Below are positions 1 through 8,554 of a DNA stretch of 64,000 bases, in pieces. Origin of the DNA: Desulfosarcina sp. BuS5 (lineage in GTDB: Bacteria; Desulfobacterota; Desulfobacteria; Desulfobacterales; BuS5). The translations under genes and the position numbers were made by a program. The notes beneath the pieces were generated by a model that was given only the letters and a program-made list of their open reading frames with translations, did no database searches and was not told where the DNA came from. The stretch is taken from assembly GCF_028752835.1 (NCBI RefSeq), contig NZ_CP087952.1:1903041-1967040 (forward strand), read 5' to 3'. How positions within the stretch are numbered: position 1 is the stretch's first letter; the number at the start of each line of letters is the position of its first letter.

Positions 1-1193
1 TTAATCGCCTCTATTTGGCCGCAAAGGATTCTTAATGGTTCAAGGGCGGCAGGTTTAAAATTTTTTCGGGCCGCTTTTTCTTCATAAGAGATTTCGTCCT
101 GGAAATAGAAAAGGGCTCCTTCGGTCAAATCTATCAAGTTTTTGCTTCTTGTGTTCAGGGTCTCGATTATTTTTTCCAGGTATTGGTTATTATCATTATT
201 GATCCTGCGTTCTTTTAAAAAAGGCTTCCAGTATTTAATAAGTTTACGCGGTGGGGAGGCTTTGATATGGTCTGCATTAAGGGATAAAAGTTTTTCCTGA
301 TCAAAAATACCGGCTGACCGGCCGATATTATCGAGTGTAAATTTTTCTATCAGCTCGTCTATCAAAAAAAACTCCTGGTCTCCGTATGACCAGCCCAGCC
401 GTACAAGATAATTTAGCAAAGCCTCCGGCAGGTATCCCATATCCCGATATGCCGTGACGGACATGGCGCCGTGCCGTTTGCTCAAACGGCTTCGATCATT
501 GCCAAGCACCATGGGTACATGACCGTAAACCGGGAGTTCGATCCCAAGGGCTTTGTATATCTGTATCTGCCTGGGGGTGTTGTTAACATGGTCATCCCCT
601 CTTATGACCGTATTTACGCCCATTGTTATATCATCAACCACTACGGCCAGATTATAAGTCGGTACCCCGTCGCTTCTTACTATTATAAAGTCATCGAGCT
701 CGGTATTCTGAAACCGGATATTGCCCTTGATACTATCTTTCAATACCGTTGTACCGGCGGAAGCGGATGCAAAGCGCACAACCGCATTGTCGGTTTTGTC
801 GATTCCCTTGTTTCTGCACCGGCCATTATATTTTGGCTTGTCGCCGGAAGCCATGGCTTTTTTTCTCATTTCCTCGATTTCTTCAGAAGTACATGTGCAA
901 TAGTAAGCATTTCCGGAATCCAATAGTTTTTGTACGTATTCCTTATAAATATCAAACCGTTCGGATTGAAAATGAGGCCCTTCATCCCAGTCTATTCCCA
1001 GCCATTCAAGACTGTCAAGGATAGCATCCACAGAAGCCCTGGTGGAACGTTCCCGATCAGTGTCTTCGATTCTAAGTATAAATTTTCCTTTCATATGACG
1101 TGCATAAAGCCAATTGAACAGGGCCGTTCTGGCGCCTCCTACATGCAGATAACCTGTGGGGCTGGGTGGAAAGCGGGTTATAACAGTTTTCAT
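1..1193 (-). CDS. gltX: Glutamate--tRNA ligase, 3' end outside window
   Basis: This gene charges tRNA-Glu with glutamate in the cytoplasm (class I aminoacyl-tRNA synthetase). The ATG at 1193 opens with MKTVITRFPPSPTGYLHVGG, containing the HIGH-type motif. The KMSKS-type loop reads SRLSKRHGA about 235 residues in. Roughly 397 residues are visible and the frame stays open to base 1, so about the last 70-90 residues of a usual 465-490 residue GluRS lie outside the window. The partner tRNA-Glu lies 30 kb away. Nothing unusual is seen; the discriminating or non-discriminating type cannot be judged from this part, although the presence of glnS nearby makes a discriminating enzyme likely. Confidence 0.95.
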   Translation of the reverse strand, partial: MKTVITRFPPSPTGYLHVGGARTALFNWLYARHMKGKFILRIEDTDRERSTRASVDAILDSLEWLGIDWDEGPHFQSERFDIYKEYVQKLLDSGNAYYCTCTSEEIEEMRKKAMASGDKPKYNGRCRNKGIDKTDNAVVRFASASAGTTVLKDSIKGNIRFQNTELDDFIIVRSDGVPTYNLAVVVDDITMGVNTVIRGDDHVNNTPRQIQIYKALGIELPVYGHVPMVLGNDRSRLSKRHGAMSVTAYRDMGYLPEALLNYLVRLGWSYGDQEFFLIDELIEKFTLDNIGRSAGIFDQEKLLSLNADHIKASPPRKLIKYWKPFLKERRINNDNNQYLEKIIETLNTRSKNLIDLTEGALFYFQDEISYEEKAARKNFKPAALEPLRILCGQIEAI

Positions 1194-1376
1194 TTTACAG
1201 TATCCTTAACATACTTTTTACCGGGCTTGGTTTTTTGTGAGCTCCGGTGGAAGAGATTGATATGTGAAAATCTATAGTCTGAAGGGATGTCATTTTCAAA
1301 GCAAATAAAAGGTAAGAATGTGATCAGGCATGGCAAGGTAATGAAGCCGGCGATTATTTGAGGTAAAAATGTTTAA

Positions 1377-1406
1377 TTTAAGGCCCTGGGGCTGCAGGGC
1401 CTTAAA
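1377..1406 (-). terminator. Hairpin terminator after acyl-CoA dehydrogenase gene
   Basis: A perfect 12-bp inverted repeat (TTTAAGGCCCTG at 1377-1388, CAGGGCCTTAAA at 1395-1406) surrounds a 6-base loop. It begins 34 bases past the stop of the minus-strand dehydrogenase gene, and the minus strand continues into a T-rich stretch. Rho-independent termination is the simplest reading. Confidence 0.7.
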
Positions 1407-1439
1407 CTTACAATCGAGTATTTACATCAAGTTTAATGG

Positions 1440-3242
1440 TTACTTGCCACCAAAAGATGCTTCGGAAATTTCCACAGCAGATCCGTCTGATGCTGAAATA
1501 GCATCCAGCTTCCCGGCAGTAACCGGAAGCATTGTGTTGATAAAGAATTGAGCTGTTTTGACCTGCCCTTCATAAAAGGCTGTATCCTTTTTACTTTTAC
1601 CTATTTTAGGTGCTGCAATTGATGCGCGCCATAAAAGCATCCAGGCCATCACGATATCTCCTGTAGCTTCCATAAAGGGATGGGAAAATGCATATGCATT
1701 GAGTGCTTTATCTGACCTTGATGCTTTTCCTATTTCAACTGCAACTACTTGATATTTAGCATAAATTGTCTCCATATTGGCGACAATCTGCTCCAGTCCT
1801 GGAACTTGTTTGGCTTTTTCAATGGTTTTTTTGATTTCTTCCAGAAAATTATTAAAGGGTTTTCCGCCTTTCATGCCAAGCTTGCGTCCGAGGAGATCCA
1901 TAGACTGGATACCATTTGTCCCTTCATAAATCTGGAAAATTTTGCTGTCCCTTAGAAGCTGGGCCACAGGATACTCTTCAACAAATCCATAGCCGCCATA
2001 AACCTGGATACCATGACTGCAGACTTCAAAAGCTTTGTCTGTAATATAGCCTTTGATGATCGGCGTTAATACGGCAATAAGGTCGTCATTTTTTTCCTTT
2101 TCTTCCTCACTATCTGCAATTGCAATTCTATCATAACAGAGTCCTCCAAAATAGATAAGACTTCTCATTCCTTCAACGTAGGACTTCATAATCATGAGCT
2201 GCCGCCGAACATCCGGATGCTGAATAATCGCAACCGGCGGTGAATCCGGGGGAGCTGTAAGATGCTTGGTTTGAATTCTTTCCCTGGCATAATTAAGCGC
2301 ATATAAAAATGATGTGGTGGCATTGGCAAAGCCCTGAAGCCCAACCATCTGACGAGCTTCGTTCATCATCTGAAACATGGCGCTCATACCTTTGTTCTCT
2401 TTGCCCAGCAGTGTACCGATGCATTGTCCCTTGCCGCCGAGTGCAAGTGAAGCCGTGCTGTTTCCATGAATTCCCATTTTTTCTTCAATGGCTGTGCAAA
2501 CCACATCGTTGAATTCGCCAAGACTCCCGTCATCATTAATCCTGAATTTGGGGACAAGAAACAGGGATATTCCCCTGGTTCCGGGAGGGGCGCCTTCAAT
2601 TCTGGCCAAAGTAGGATGGATGATGTTTTCCACCATGTCTTGCTCGCCGCCTGAAATAAATATTTTATTGCCGGTTATAGAATAGGTGCCGTCATCATTT
2701 TTTGTCGCAACTGTGGTCAGAGCACCGACATCGGATCCAGCTTCCGGTTCTGTAAGTAGCATTGTACCGGACCATTCACCTGAAAGCATTTTTTTCAAGC
2801 AGAGTTTTTTCTGTGTTTCAGTTCCAAATATTTCCACCAGCCTGGCTGCACCATGGGTTAACATGTTATAAAGCATAAATGAGTTGCAGGCACCGTAAAG
2901 ATATTCATTTGCCGCCATTGAAACAGTCTTGGGCATTCCCTGGCCGCCCCACTCCGGGTCGTCCGACATGGCCAGCCATTCCCCTTCTTTATACAGCTTG
3001 TTGGCCCTGTGAAATTCTTCCGGAACCTTTACCCGGCCCGCATCAAATACACAACCTTCATCACTTACTTTCTGCAGCGGAAGGATTTCTTTAATCGCCA
3101 GGTTTCTTGCTTCAGAAATAATCAGGTCAACGGTCTTTTTGTTGAATTCTGCAAATTTTTCATGTTTGGCGAGTTCACCAACTTCCAACTGTTCGTGAAG
3201 AACAAAATCGACATCCCTTCGATCAGAAATTACCTGAGCCAT
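1440..3242 (-). CDS. Acyl-CoA dehydrogenase, long form with C-terminal extension
   Basis: This is a 600-residue FAD enzyme expected to oxidise an acyl-CoA at the alpha-beta bond and pass electrons to ETF. The middle domain carries LTEPEAGSDVGAL and the flavin-binding TGNKIFISGGEQD. The C-terminal part has FQIYEGTNGIQSMDLLGRK, where the Glu of YEGT is the usual catalytic base position. The extra 190 or so C-terminal residues are typical of the roughly 600-residue subgroup common in fatty-acid and aromatic-acid degrading Desulfobacterota. The start is supported by AGGAGA upstream of the ATG. It appears monocistronic, with a hairpin terminator at 1377-1406. Substrate chain length cannot be read from sequence. 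Confidence 0.92.
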   Translation of the reverse strand: MAQVISDRRDVDFVLHEQLEVGELAKHEKFAEFNKKTVDLIISEARNLAIKEILPLQKVSDEGCVFDAGRVKVPEEFHRANKLYKEGEWLAMSDDPEWGGQGMPKTVSMAANEYLYGACNSFMLYNMLTHGAARLVEIFGTETQKKLCLKKMLSGEWSGTMLLTEPEAGSDVGALTTVATKNDDGTYSITGNKIFISGGEQDMVENIIHPTLARIEGAPPGTRGISLFLVPKFRINDDGSLGEFNDVVCTAIEEKMGIHGNSTASLALGGKGQCIGTLLGKENKGMSAMFQMMNEARQMVGLQGFANATTSFLYALNYARERIQTKHLTAPPDSPPVAIIQHPDVRRQLMIMKSYVEGMRSLIYFGGLCYDRIAIADSEEEKEKNDDLIAVLTPIIKGYITDKAFEVCSHGIQVYGGYGFVEEYPVAQLLRDSKIFQIYEGTNGIQSMDLLGRKLGMKGGKPFNNFLEEIKKTIEKAKQVPGLEQIVANMETIYAKYQVVAVEIGKASRSDKALNAYAFSHPFMEATGDIVMAWMLLWRASIAAPKIGKSKKDTAFYEGQVKTAQFFINTMLPVTAGKLDAISASDGSAVEISEASFGGK

Positions 3243-3411
3243 AATTTAGATTCTCCTTTTTTAAATTTAAGTATATGCAGCTTTAATATTTGGTCATTAG
3301 GGGACTGTACAAGAACTTTATTATTTATCATATAATAATGTTCATCGCAAGTAGTTTAAGGGATATTTCATCAATACCAAAAACCTTGTAAGAATATTTC
3401 CAGACCTGAAT

Positions 3412-5178
3412 TTAATTTTTCTTAATCCGGCCCTTTTTTTTATGCGCTTCATTTTTTTGAATCTTTGCCCAGGAATCACGAAGGGTCACTGTCCTGTTAA
3501 ATACGAGCCGCTCTTCAGTGGAATCCTTTGAGTCGACACAAAAATACCCTATCCTTTCAAACTGATATCTGCTTTCAGGCTTGGCTGCCGCCAAATAAGG
3601 CTCTACCCGGCTATCCTTTAAAGTTTCAAGAGAACCGGGATTAAGCGAAGCCATAAATGCGGAATCGTCTGTTATTATAGCTTTTGGTATAGCTTCGGGT
3701 ACATCTCCAGGTAAATCTCCGGGATTCTCTTTTAAAAAAAGTCTGTCGTAAAGTCGTATTTCAGCCTTTAAAGAATGCGCTGCAGATACCCAGTGAATAG
3801 TTCCTTTTACTCTGCGGCCGTCAGGAGATGATCCTCCCCGTGATTCAGGATCGTATGTGCAATGCACCTCAATCACAGCGCCTGTCTTTTCGTCTTTAAC
3901 CAGATCAACACATTTTATATAATATGCGTACCGTAGCCTTACTTCACGTCCAGGCACCAGGCGGTAAAACTTTTTTGGAGCTTCTTCGCGAAAATCATCC
4001 CGTTCAATATAGATTACACGGGAAAAAGGGAGTTTTCTCGTTCCCATGTCGGCATCTTCCGGGTGGAGCGGCCCGTCAAGTTCCTCAACAAGGTCTTCAG
4101 GGTAGTTATCTATGACAACCTTTAATGGGCGTATAACCCCCATAACACGCGGCGTCCATCTGTTAAGATCTTCTCGAATACAATACTCCAGGAGAGCAAT
4201 GTCGACGGTACTCTCTTTTTTGCCTACACCGATACGTTCACAGAAGTTTCGTATCGCTTCAGGAGTATATCCTCGTCTTCGCATACCGCTGATAGTCGGC
4301 ATTCGGGGATCATCCCATCCGCTCACAACCCCGTTTTCCACAATCTTTAGAAGTTTTCTTTTGCTCATAATAGTATAACTTAGATTAAGACGCGCGAATT
4401 CTATTTGCTGGGGATGACAGTCAACCTCAAGTTGATCAAGAAACCAGTCGTATAAAGGTCTGTGGTCTTCATATTCCAGGGTGCATAATGAATGCGTTAT
4501 GCATTCTATGGAATCGGAAAGGCAGTGTGTAAAATCATACATGGGATATATGCACCACTTGTCACCGGTTCTGTGATGTGAAACATGCTTAATCCTGTAA
4601 ATAACAGGATCGCGCATGTTGAGATTGGGTGATGCCATATCAATTTTAGCCCGCAGCACATGGGCTCCGTCTTCGAATTCTCCGGCCCGCATCCGCACAA
4701 AGAGATCGAGATTCTCTTCGATCGAGCGTGTGCGATATGGACTCTCTTTACCTGGCGCCTTTAATGTTCCTCTGTATTCTCTAATCTGATCTGCACCCAG
4801 GCTGCACACATAAGCCTTGTCTTTTTTAATCAACTGCACCGCATAATTATACAGTTGTTCAAAATAATCGGATGCATGCCGCAATCTGTTTCCCCAATTG
4901 AACCCAAGCCACCGCACGTCTGATTTGATTGCCTCGGTATATTCGATATCCTCCTTGCTGGGATTGGTATCATCAAATCTTAGATAACAGATTCCTCCTT
5001 CATGCTCTGCCGCAATGCCGAAATTAAGGCATATTGATTTAGCATGTCCCGTGTGCAGGTATCCATTCGGTTCAGGAGGGAATCTTGTCGCCACACGGCT
5101 ATTATTTTTATTTTTTTCAAGATCCTTTTCTATGATGTTACGAATAAAATTTGACGGTGATGATTCAGTTTTAGACAT
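3412..5178 (-). CDS. glnS: Glutamine--tRNA ligase
   Basis: This 588-residue class I synthetase attaches glutamine to tRNA-Gln. It shows the HIGH-type motif [15 protein letters not shown] near residue 32, the GlnRS signature FDDTNP, and a KMSKS loop IMSKRKLL near residue 270. The C-terminal anticodon-binding beta-barrel is complete. Length is slightly above the usual 550-560 residues because of a short N-terminal tail and a basic C-terminus (KKKGRIKKN). The 196-bp gap to ccs1 on the other strand must hold both divergent promoters; it is very AT-rich and no convincing -35/-10 pair stood out by eye. Confidence 0.96.
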   Translation of the reverse strand: MSKTESSPSNFIRNIIEKDLEKNKNNSRVATRFPPEPNGYLHTGHAKSICLNFGIAAEHEGGICYLRFDDTNPSKEDIEYTEAIKSDVRWLGFNWGNRLRHASDYFEQLYNYAVQLIKKDKAYVCSLGADQIREYRGTLKAPGKESPYRTRSIEENLDLFVRMRAGEFEDGAHVLRAKIDMASPNLNMRDPVIYRIKHVSHHRTGDKWCIYPMYDFTHCLSDSIECITHSLCTLEYEDHRPLYDWFLDQLEVDCHPQQIEFARLNLSYTIMSKRKLLKIVENGVVSGWDDPRMPTISGMRRRGYTPEAIRNFCERIGVGKKESTVDIALLEYCIREDLNRWTPRVMGVIRPLKVVIDNYPEDLVEELDGPLHPEDADMGTRKLPFSRVIYIERDDFREEAPKKFYRLVPGREVRLRYAYYIKCVDLVKDEKTGAVIEVHCTYDPESRGGSSPDGRRVKGTIHWVSAAHSLKAEIRLYDRLFLKENPGDLPGDVPEAIPKAIITDDSAFMASLNPGSLETLKDSRVEPYLAAAKPESRYQFERIGYFCVDSKDSTEERLVFNRTVTLRDSWAKIQKNEAHKKKGRIKKN

Positions 5179-5374
5179 ATTGTGATACCCTTTTTTATAA
5201 CGGTTTAGAGATAATCATCTTATTTATAATTTTTAAATAATAATTCTCCATTAAATATTTTGCAATATGTAAAGTTGAGAATAATATGTTCGGCAATTTC
5301 TGAATGCGGTTTTATTTGTTTACATTCTTTTCTATCTTATATAAAAAACATTCCATTAAATTACAGGATCTGCA

Positions 5375-6751
5375 ATGAATAAAAATAACAAAAATTCAAA
5401 TAATATTATAAACAGGTTATGGAGTTTTTTTGTTTCTGTAAAACTTACGGTTTTTTTACTGCTGACCCTTGCAGCAACTTCAATCATAGGGACCTTTATA
5501 CCCCAAAACCAATCTCCCGCAGCATATATAAATACATATGATGAAACAGTTTACAGGATATTCAGCTTTATAGATATTTTTGACATGTACCATTCATGGT
5601 GGTTCCGCTGCTTGCTGCTTCTTCTTGTAATTAATATTATAATCTGTTCAATCGACAAGCTGTCTTCCGTATGGAAGATAGTATTTGTGAAAAATCCAAA
5701 ATTTAACATTTCAAAATTCAGGAACCTGTCTTCAAAAAAGGAGTTTGTTACAAGCTCGGCCACCGAAACGCTGCTGAATAAATACAAAAAAAATATTTCA
5801 AAAAATTTCAAGTATATAAAGGTCAATAGAACTGAAAAAGGGTTTTATATTTTTGCGGAAAAAGGAAGATGGACACGCCTGGGAGTTTATATTGTACACT
5901 TTAGTGTTCTATTGCTGCTCCTTGGAGGTTTGATCGGTTCAATTTTTGGGTTTGAAGGATATATCAATATAACCGAAGGAGAGACCAAACAAATAATAAG
6001 ACTGAAAACTGCCGGGGAGGTGTATAAACTAAACTTTGGAATCAGGTGCGATTTCTTTAAAGTCAGCTTTTACGATTCAGGCGCACCCAAAGAATACCGT
6101 TCCGGTTTAACCCTGATAGAGCAGGATAAACCGGTTTTACAGCAGGATATAAAGGTTAACGTCCCTTTACGGTACAAGGGGATAAATATCTTTCAGTCAA
6201 GCTATGGTGCCGTGCCCCCCCGGTATGCGGCATTAAACTTTTTAAGTAATGAATCCGGAATGAAGTACCAGGAAAAAGCAGAATTCGGCCAGGAGATCAA
6301 TCTGCCAGAAAACTCCGGCAAACTGATTATAAAAAAATTCACTCGATCGTCCAATTTTATGGGACATAATATGGGAGAAGCCTTTTTAGCGACCCTGATG
6401 CTTAAAGATAAGAGCCCGGTAGAAATAATTTTGCCTGTACGTTTTTCGAATTTTGACAAAATGAGAAAGGGCGCTTTAATTATTTCTGCAAATTCTCCCC
6501 CATATTATACTGGACTTCAGGTTACGCACGATCCTGGAGTATGGTTGGTTTATGCCGGATTTATTGCTATGATTATAGGCTGTTGCATAACCTTTTTTAT
6601 GTCTCATCAAAGTATTTGCCTGGAGGTGACGTGGAAAGGAAAAGAAAATATTGTCATGGTCGCCGGAACAGCAAATAAAAACAGACTCGGGATGAAAAAT
6701 AAAATTAAAAAGCTGGCCCAAAGATTTGAAGCAATTAAGGAGAAGCCATGA
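5375..6751 (+). CDS. ccs1: ResB/Ccs1-type cytochrome c maturation protein
   Basis: This membrane protein of 458 residues forms, with CcsA, the System II machine that carries heme out and attaches it to apocytochromes c. Four membrane segments are visible: about residues 20-43 (VKLTVFLLLTLAATSIIG), 70-90, 168-190 (VYIVHFSVLLLLLGGLIG) and 390-410 (YAGFIAMIIGCCITFF). A large periplasmic ResB domain lies between the third and fourth. The ATG is preceded by AGGATCT. Its stop overlaps the ccsA start by four bases, indicating translational coupling. The next genes on this strand encode the multiheme QrcA, an obvious client. Confidence 0.93.
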   Translation: MNKNNKNSNNIINRLWSFFVSVKLTVFLLLTLAATSIIGTFIPQNQSPAAYINTYDETVYRIFSFIDIFDMYHSWWFRCLLLLLVINIIICSIDKLSSVWKIVFVKNPKFNISKFRNLSSKKEFVTSSATETLLNKYKKNISKNFKYIKVNRTEKGFYIFAEKGRWTRLGVYIVHFSVLLLLLGGLIGSIFGFEGYINITEGETKQIIRLKTAGEVYKLNFGIRCDFFKVSFYDSGAPKEYRSGLTLIEQDKPVLQQDIKVNVPLRYKGINIFQSSYGAVPPRYAALNFLSNESGMKYQEKAEFGQEINLPENSGKLIIKKFTRSSNFMGHNMGEAFLATLMLKDKSPVEIILPVRFSNFDKMRKGALIISANSPPYYTGLQVTHDPGVWLVYAGFIAMIIGCCITFFMSHQSICLEVTWKGKENIVMVAGTANKNRLGMKNKIKKLAQRFEAIKEKP

Positions 6752-7602
6752 ACAGTTCCAATCTGCTTTCTATAACGACCTTTATTTACGGGCTGGCGGC
6801 ATTCTTGTATATTGCGGCAATGGTTTTTAAAAAACCATCGATTTTTAAGCCGGCCGTATGGACGGCAATAATAGGTTGCGCCGTAAACGCCGCCGGCATC
6901 AGCATGCGATGGATAGAATCATACAAACTCGGGATAGGTCATGCACCCCTTACCAACCTTTATGAATCTCTTATTTTTTTTGCGCTGGTTATTGTTATTA
7001 TCTACTTGATCATCGAGCATAAATACAAATATAATCTGCTCGGGGCCTTTATAACTCCCTTTGCTTGTCTGGCTATGGCCTATGCCTCATTGTCTCCGAA
7101 TATCAATGATCGTATCCAGCCTTTAATTCCCGCCCTGCAAAGCAATTGGCTGATTGCGCATGTTGTCGCCTGTTTTATCGGATATGCCGCATTTGCCATT
7201 TCATTCGGAATCAGCCTCGCCTATCTTTTAAAAAAAAAAAAACAGGGTTCAAAAACATTTTTTAATCATTTTCCTGCGGCGGATATACTCAATGAATTAA
7301 ATCATCAGTTGATAATATTCGGATTTCTTTTTTTAACTATAGGAATAATCACCGGCGCAGTTTGGGCCAACTCAGCCTGGGGCCGTTACTGGGGATGGGA
7401 TCCAAAAGAAACATGGTCACTTGTCACATGGTTTGTATATGCAACATTACTGCATGCCAGAATGACGCGTGGATGGACAGGCAAACGCATAGCCCTACTT
7501 TCCATGGTCGGTTTTCTTGCAGTTCTGTTTACATATTTCGGCGTTAATTACCTGCCGGGTCTGCATAGTTACGGAATCTTGGAGAAAACGATTTTTCCTT
7601 GA
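6748..7602 (+). CDS. ccsA: CcsA/ResC-type cytochrome c assembly protein
   Basis: This 284-residue polytopic protein is the heme-handling half of the System II cytochrome c synthetase. It has about eight hydrophobic segments and the tryptophan-rich WWD signature AWGRYWGWDPKETWSLVTW at about residues 210-228. Conserved histidines expected as heme ligands lie in flanking segments (for example IAHVV and LLHAR). The ATG overlaps the ccs1 stop (ATGA), so the two subunits are made together. The symbol follows the chloroplast and bacterial ccsA/ccsB usage; some annotations call it ResC or CcsB. Confidence 0.93.
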   Translation: MNSSNLLSITTFIYGLAAFLYIAAMVFKKPSIFKPAVWTAIIGCAVNAAGISMRWIESYKLGIGHAPLTNLYESLIFFALVIVIIYLIIEHKYKYNLLGAFITPFACLAMAYASLSPNINDRIQPLIPALQSNWLIAHVVACFIGYAAFAISFGISLAYLLKKKKQGSKTFFNHFPAADILNELNHQLIIFGFLFLTIGIITGAVWANSAWGRYWGWDPKETWSLVTWFVYATLLHARMTRGWTGKRIALLSMVGFLAVLFTYFGVNYLPGLHSYGILEKTIFP

Positions 7603-7649
7603 CAAAAAAGTACTTTCAGGGTAAAAAACGTAAATTATGCGTGGAAAGC

Positions 7650-7777
7650 TATAAATTTTTAGATAATTACCCTATTTTGAAATTTGGCACAAGGTTAGAG
7701 GGAGTAGGGGTTCAAAATCTTGAACCCCTACTCCGATGACCGATAACTCAGTGAAATTATTTATGTGACAATCTATA
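7650..7777 (+). repeat. MITE-like element copy 1, upstream of qrcA
   Basis: This 128-bp non-coding element matches the intact copy at 50008-50126 along most of its length. The right terminal repeat TGACAATCTATA (7766-7777) is intact; the left one is decayed. Its centre differs from the other copies: a perfect 14-bp inverted repeat, GGAGTAGGGGTTCA at 7701-7714 and its complement at 7721-7734, replaces the usual sequence. No transposase is encoded, so it would be a non-autonomous element. Confidence 0.75.
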
Positions 7778-7793
7778 TATGGTTTTGTATAGA
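7765..7793 (+). promoter_or_regulatory. Possible qrcA promoter at MITE edge
   Basis: GTGACA at 7765-7770 (5 of 6 matches to TTGACA) is separated by 17 bases from TATAGA at 7788-7793 (4 of 6 matches to TATAAT). The -35-like box lies inside the terminal repeat of the MITE-like element and the -10-like box just outside it, 35 bases before the qrcA ATG. This is a sequence match only. Confidence 0.4.
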
Positions 7794-7827
7794 TCTCGTA
7801 AAATCATCAACAACAGATGAGGTTTTA

Positions 7828-8517
7828 ATGGAGAGTCATAAAGATCAAGACGGTAAAGTTTCAACAGGTATTGGGGCGTCTGAAGCCGCACAAAAAAAGG
7901 ATGACGGATCCAGCGGGTTCATCATCCTTTTTTTTATTGTAGGATTTTTGGCAAGTCTTGTCATAGGGTGGGTGGTTTTCCCGAAATTGCTCTATTCCCA
8001 AAAAAAGCAACCTTTCGATTTCAGCCATGCAGTCCATATGGAGGAGGTTGATGATGGTTGTGAAAGCTGTCATTTTTTCCGTGATGACGGAAGCTTTGCC
8101 GGAGTTCCCAAACTCGAGCAATGTGTCGACTGTCATGAAGAGGCACAGGGGGAGAGTGAGGATGAGGCTGTGTTTCTAAATAAATATGTTGCCAAAGGAA
8201 AGGAAGTGTCATGGCTGATATATTCAAAACAGCCTGACTGCGTCTTCTTCTCGCATGCGGCCCATGTAAAAATGAGTAAAATGGAATGTTCCGAATGTCA
8301 TGGTAATATTGGCGAATCCGAACATTTAAGGGTTTATGAAGAGAATCGGATTACCGGTGTCAGCCGGGATATATGGGGAAAAAATATCGGTGGATTTAAG
8401 AAAAACACCTGGGACAGAATGAAGATGGATGACTGCTCGGAATGTCATGTAAGGGAGAATGTAAAACAGACAAGCGTTCAGACAAAAAAAGGCGGATGTT
8501 TTGTGTGTCATAAGTAG
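7828..8517 (+). CDS. qrcA: Qrc menaquinone reductase, multiheme cytochrome c subunit
   Basis: QrcA takes electrons from periplasmic type I cytochrome c3 and passes them to the Qrc complex for menaquinone reduction during sulfate respiration. I place the start at ATG 7828, preceded by GATGAGG; the frame is open 21 codons further but that stretch is MITE sequence. The 229-residue protein has one N-terminal anchor (residues 31-52). It has five CXXCH heme motifs, at Cys78, Cys99, Cys154, Cys203 and Cys224, plus histidines in FSHAVH and FSHAAH suited to be distal ligands. The family is described as hexaheme; a sixth canonical motif is not visible, only an unpaired Cys138 in CVFFSH. The assignment rests on operon order as well as sequence. 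Confidence 0.9.
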   Translation: MESHKDQDGKVSTGIGASEAAQKKDDGSSGFIILFFIVGFLASLVIGWVVFPKLLYSQKKQPFDFSHAVHMEEVDDGCESCHFFRDDGSFAGVPKLEQCVDCHEEAQGESEDEAVFLNKYVAKGKEVSWLIYSKQPDCVFFSHAAHVKMSKMECSECHGNIGESEHLRVYEENRITGVSRDIWGKNIGGFKKNTWDRMKMDDCSECHVRENVKQTSVQTKKGGCFVCHK

Positions 8518-8554
8518 CGCCCGTCCATAATTTTTTCTTTTTGAGGTTATATTT

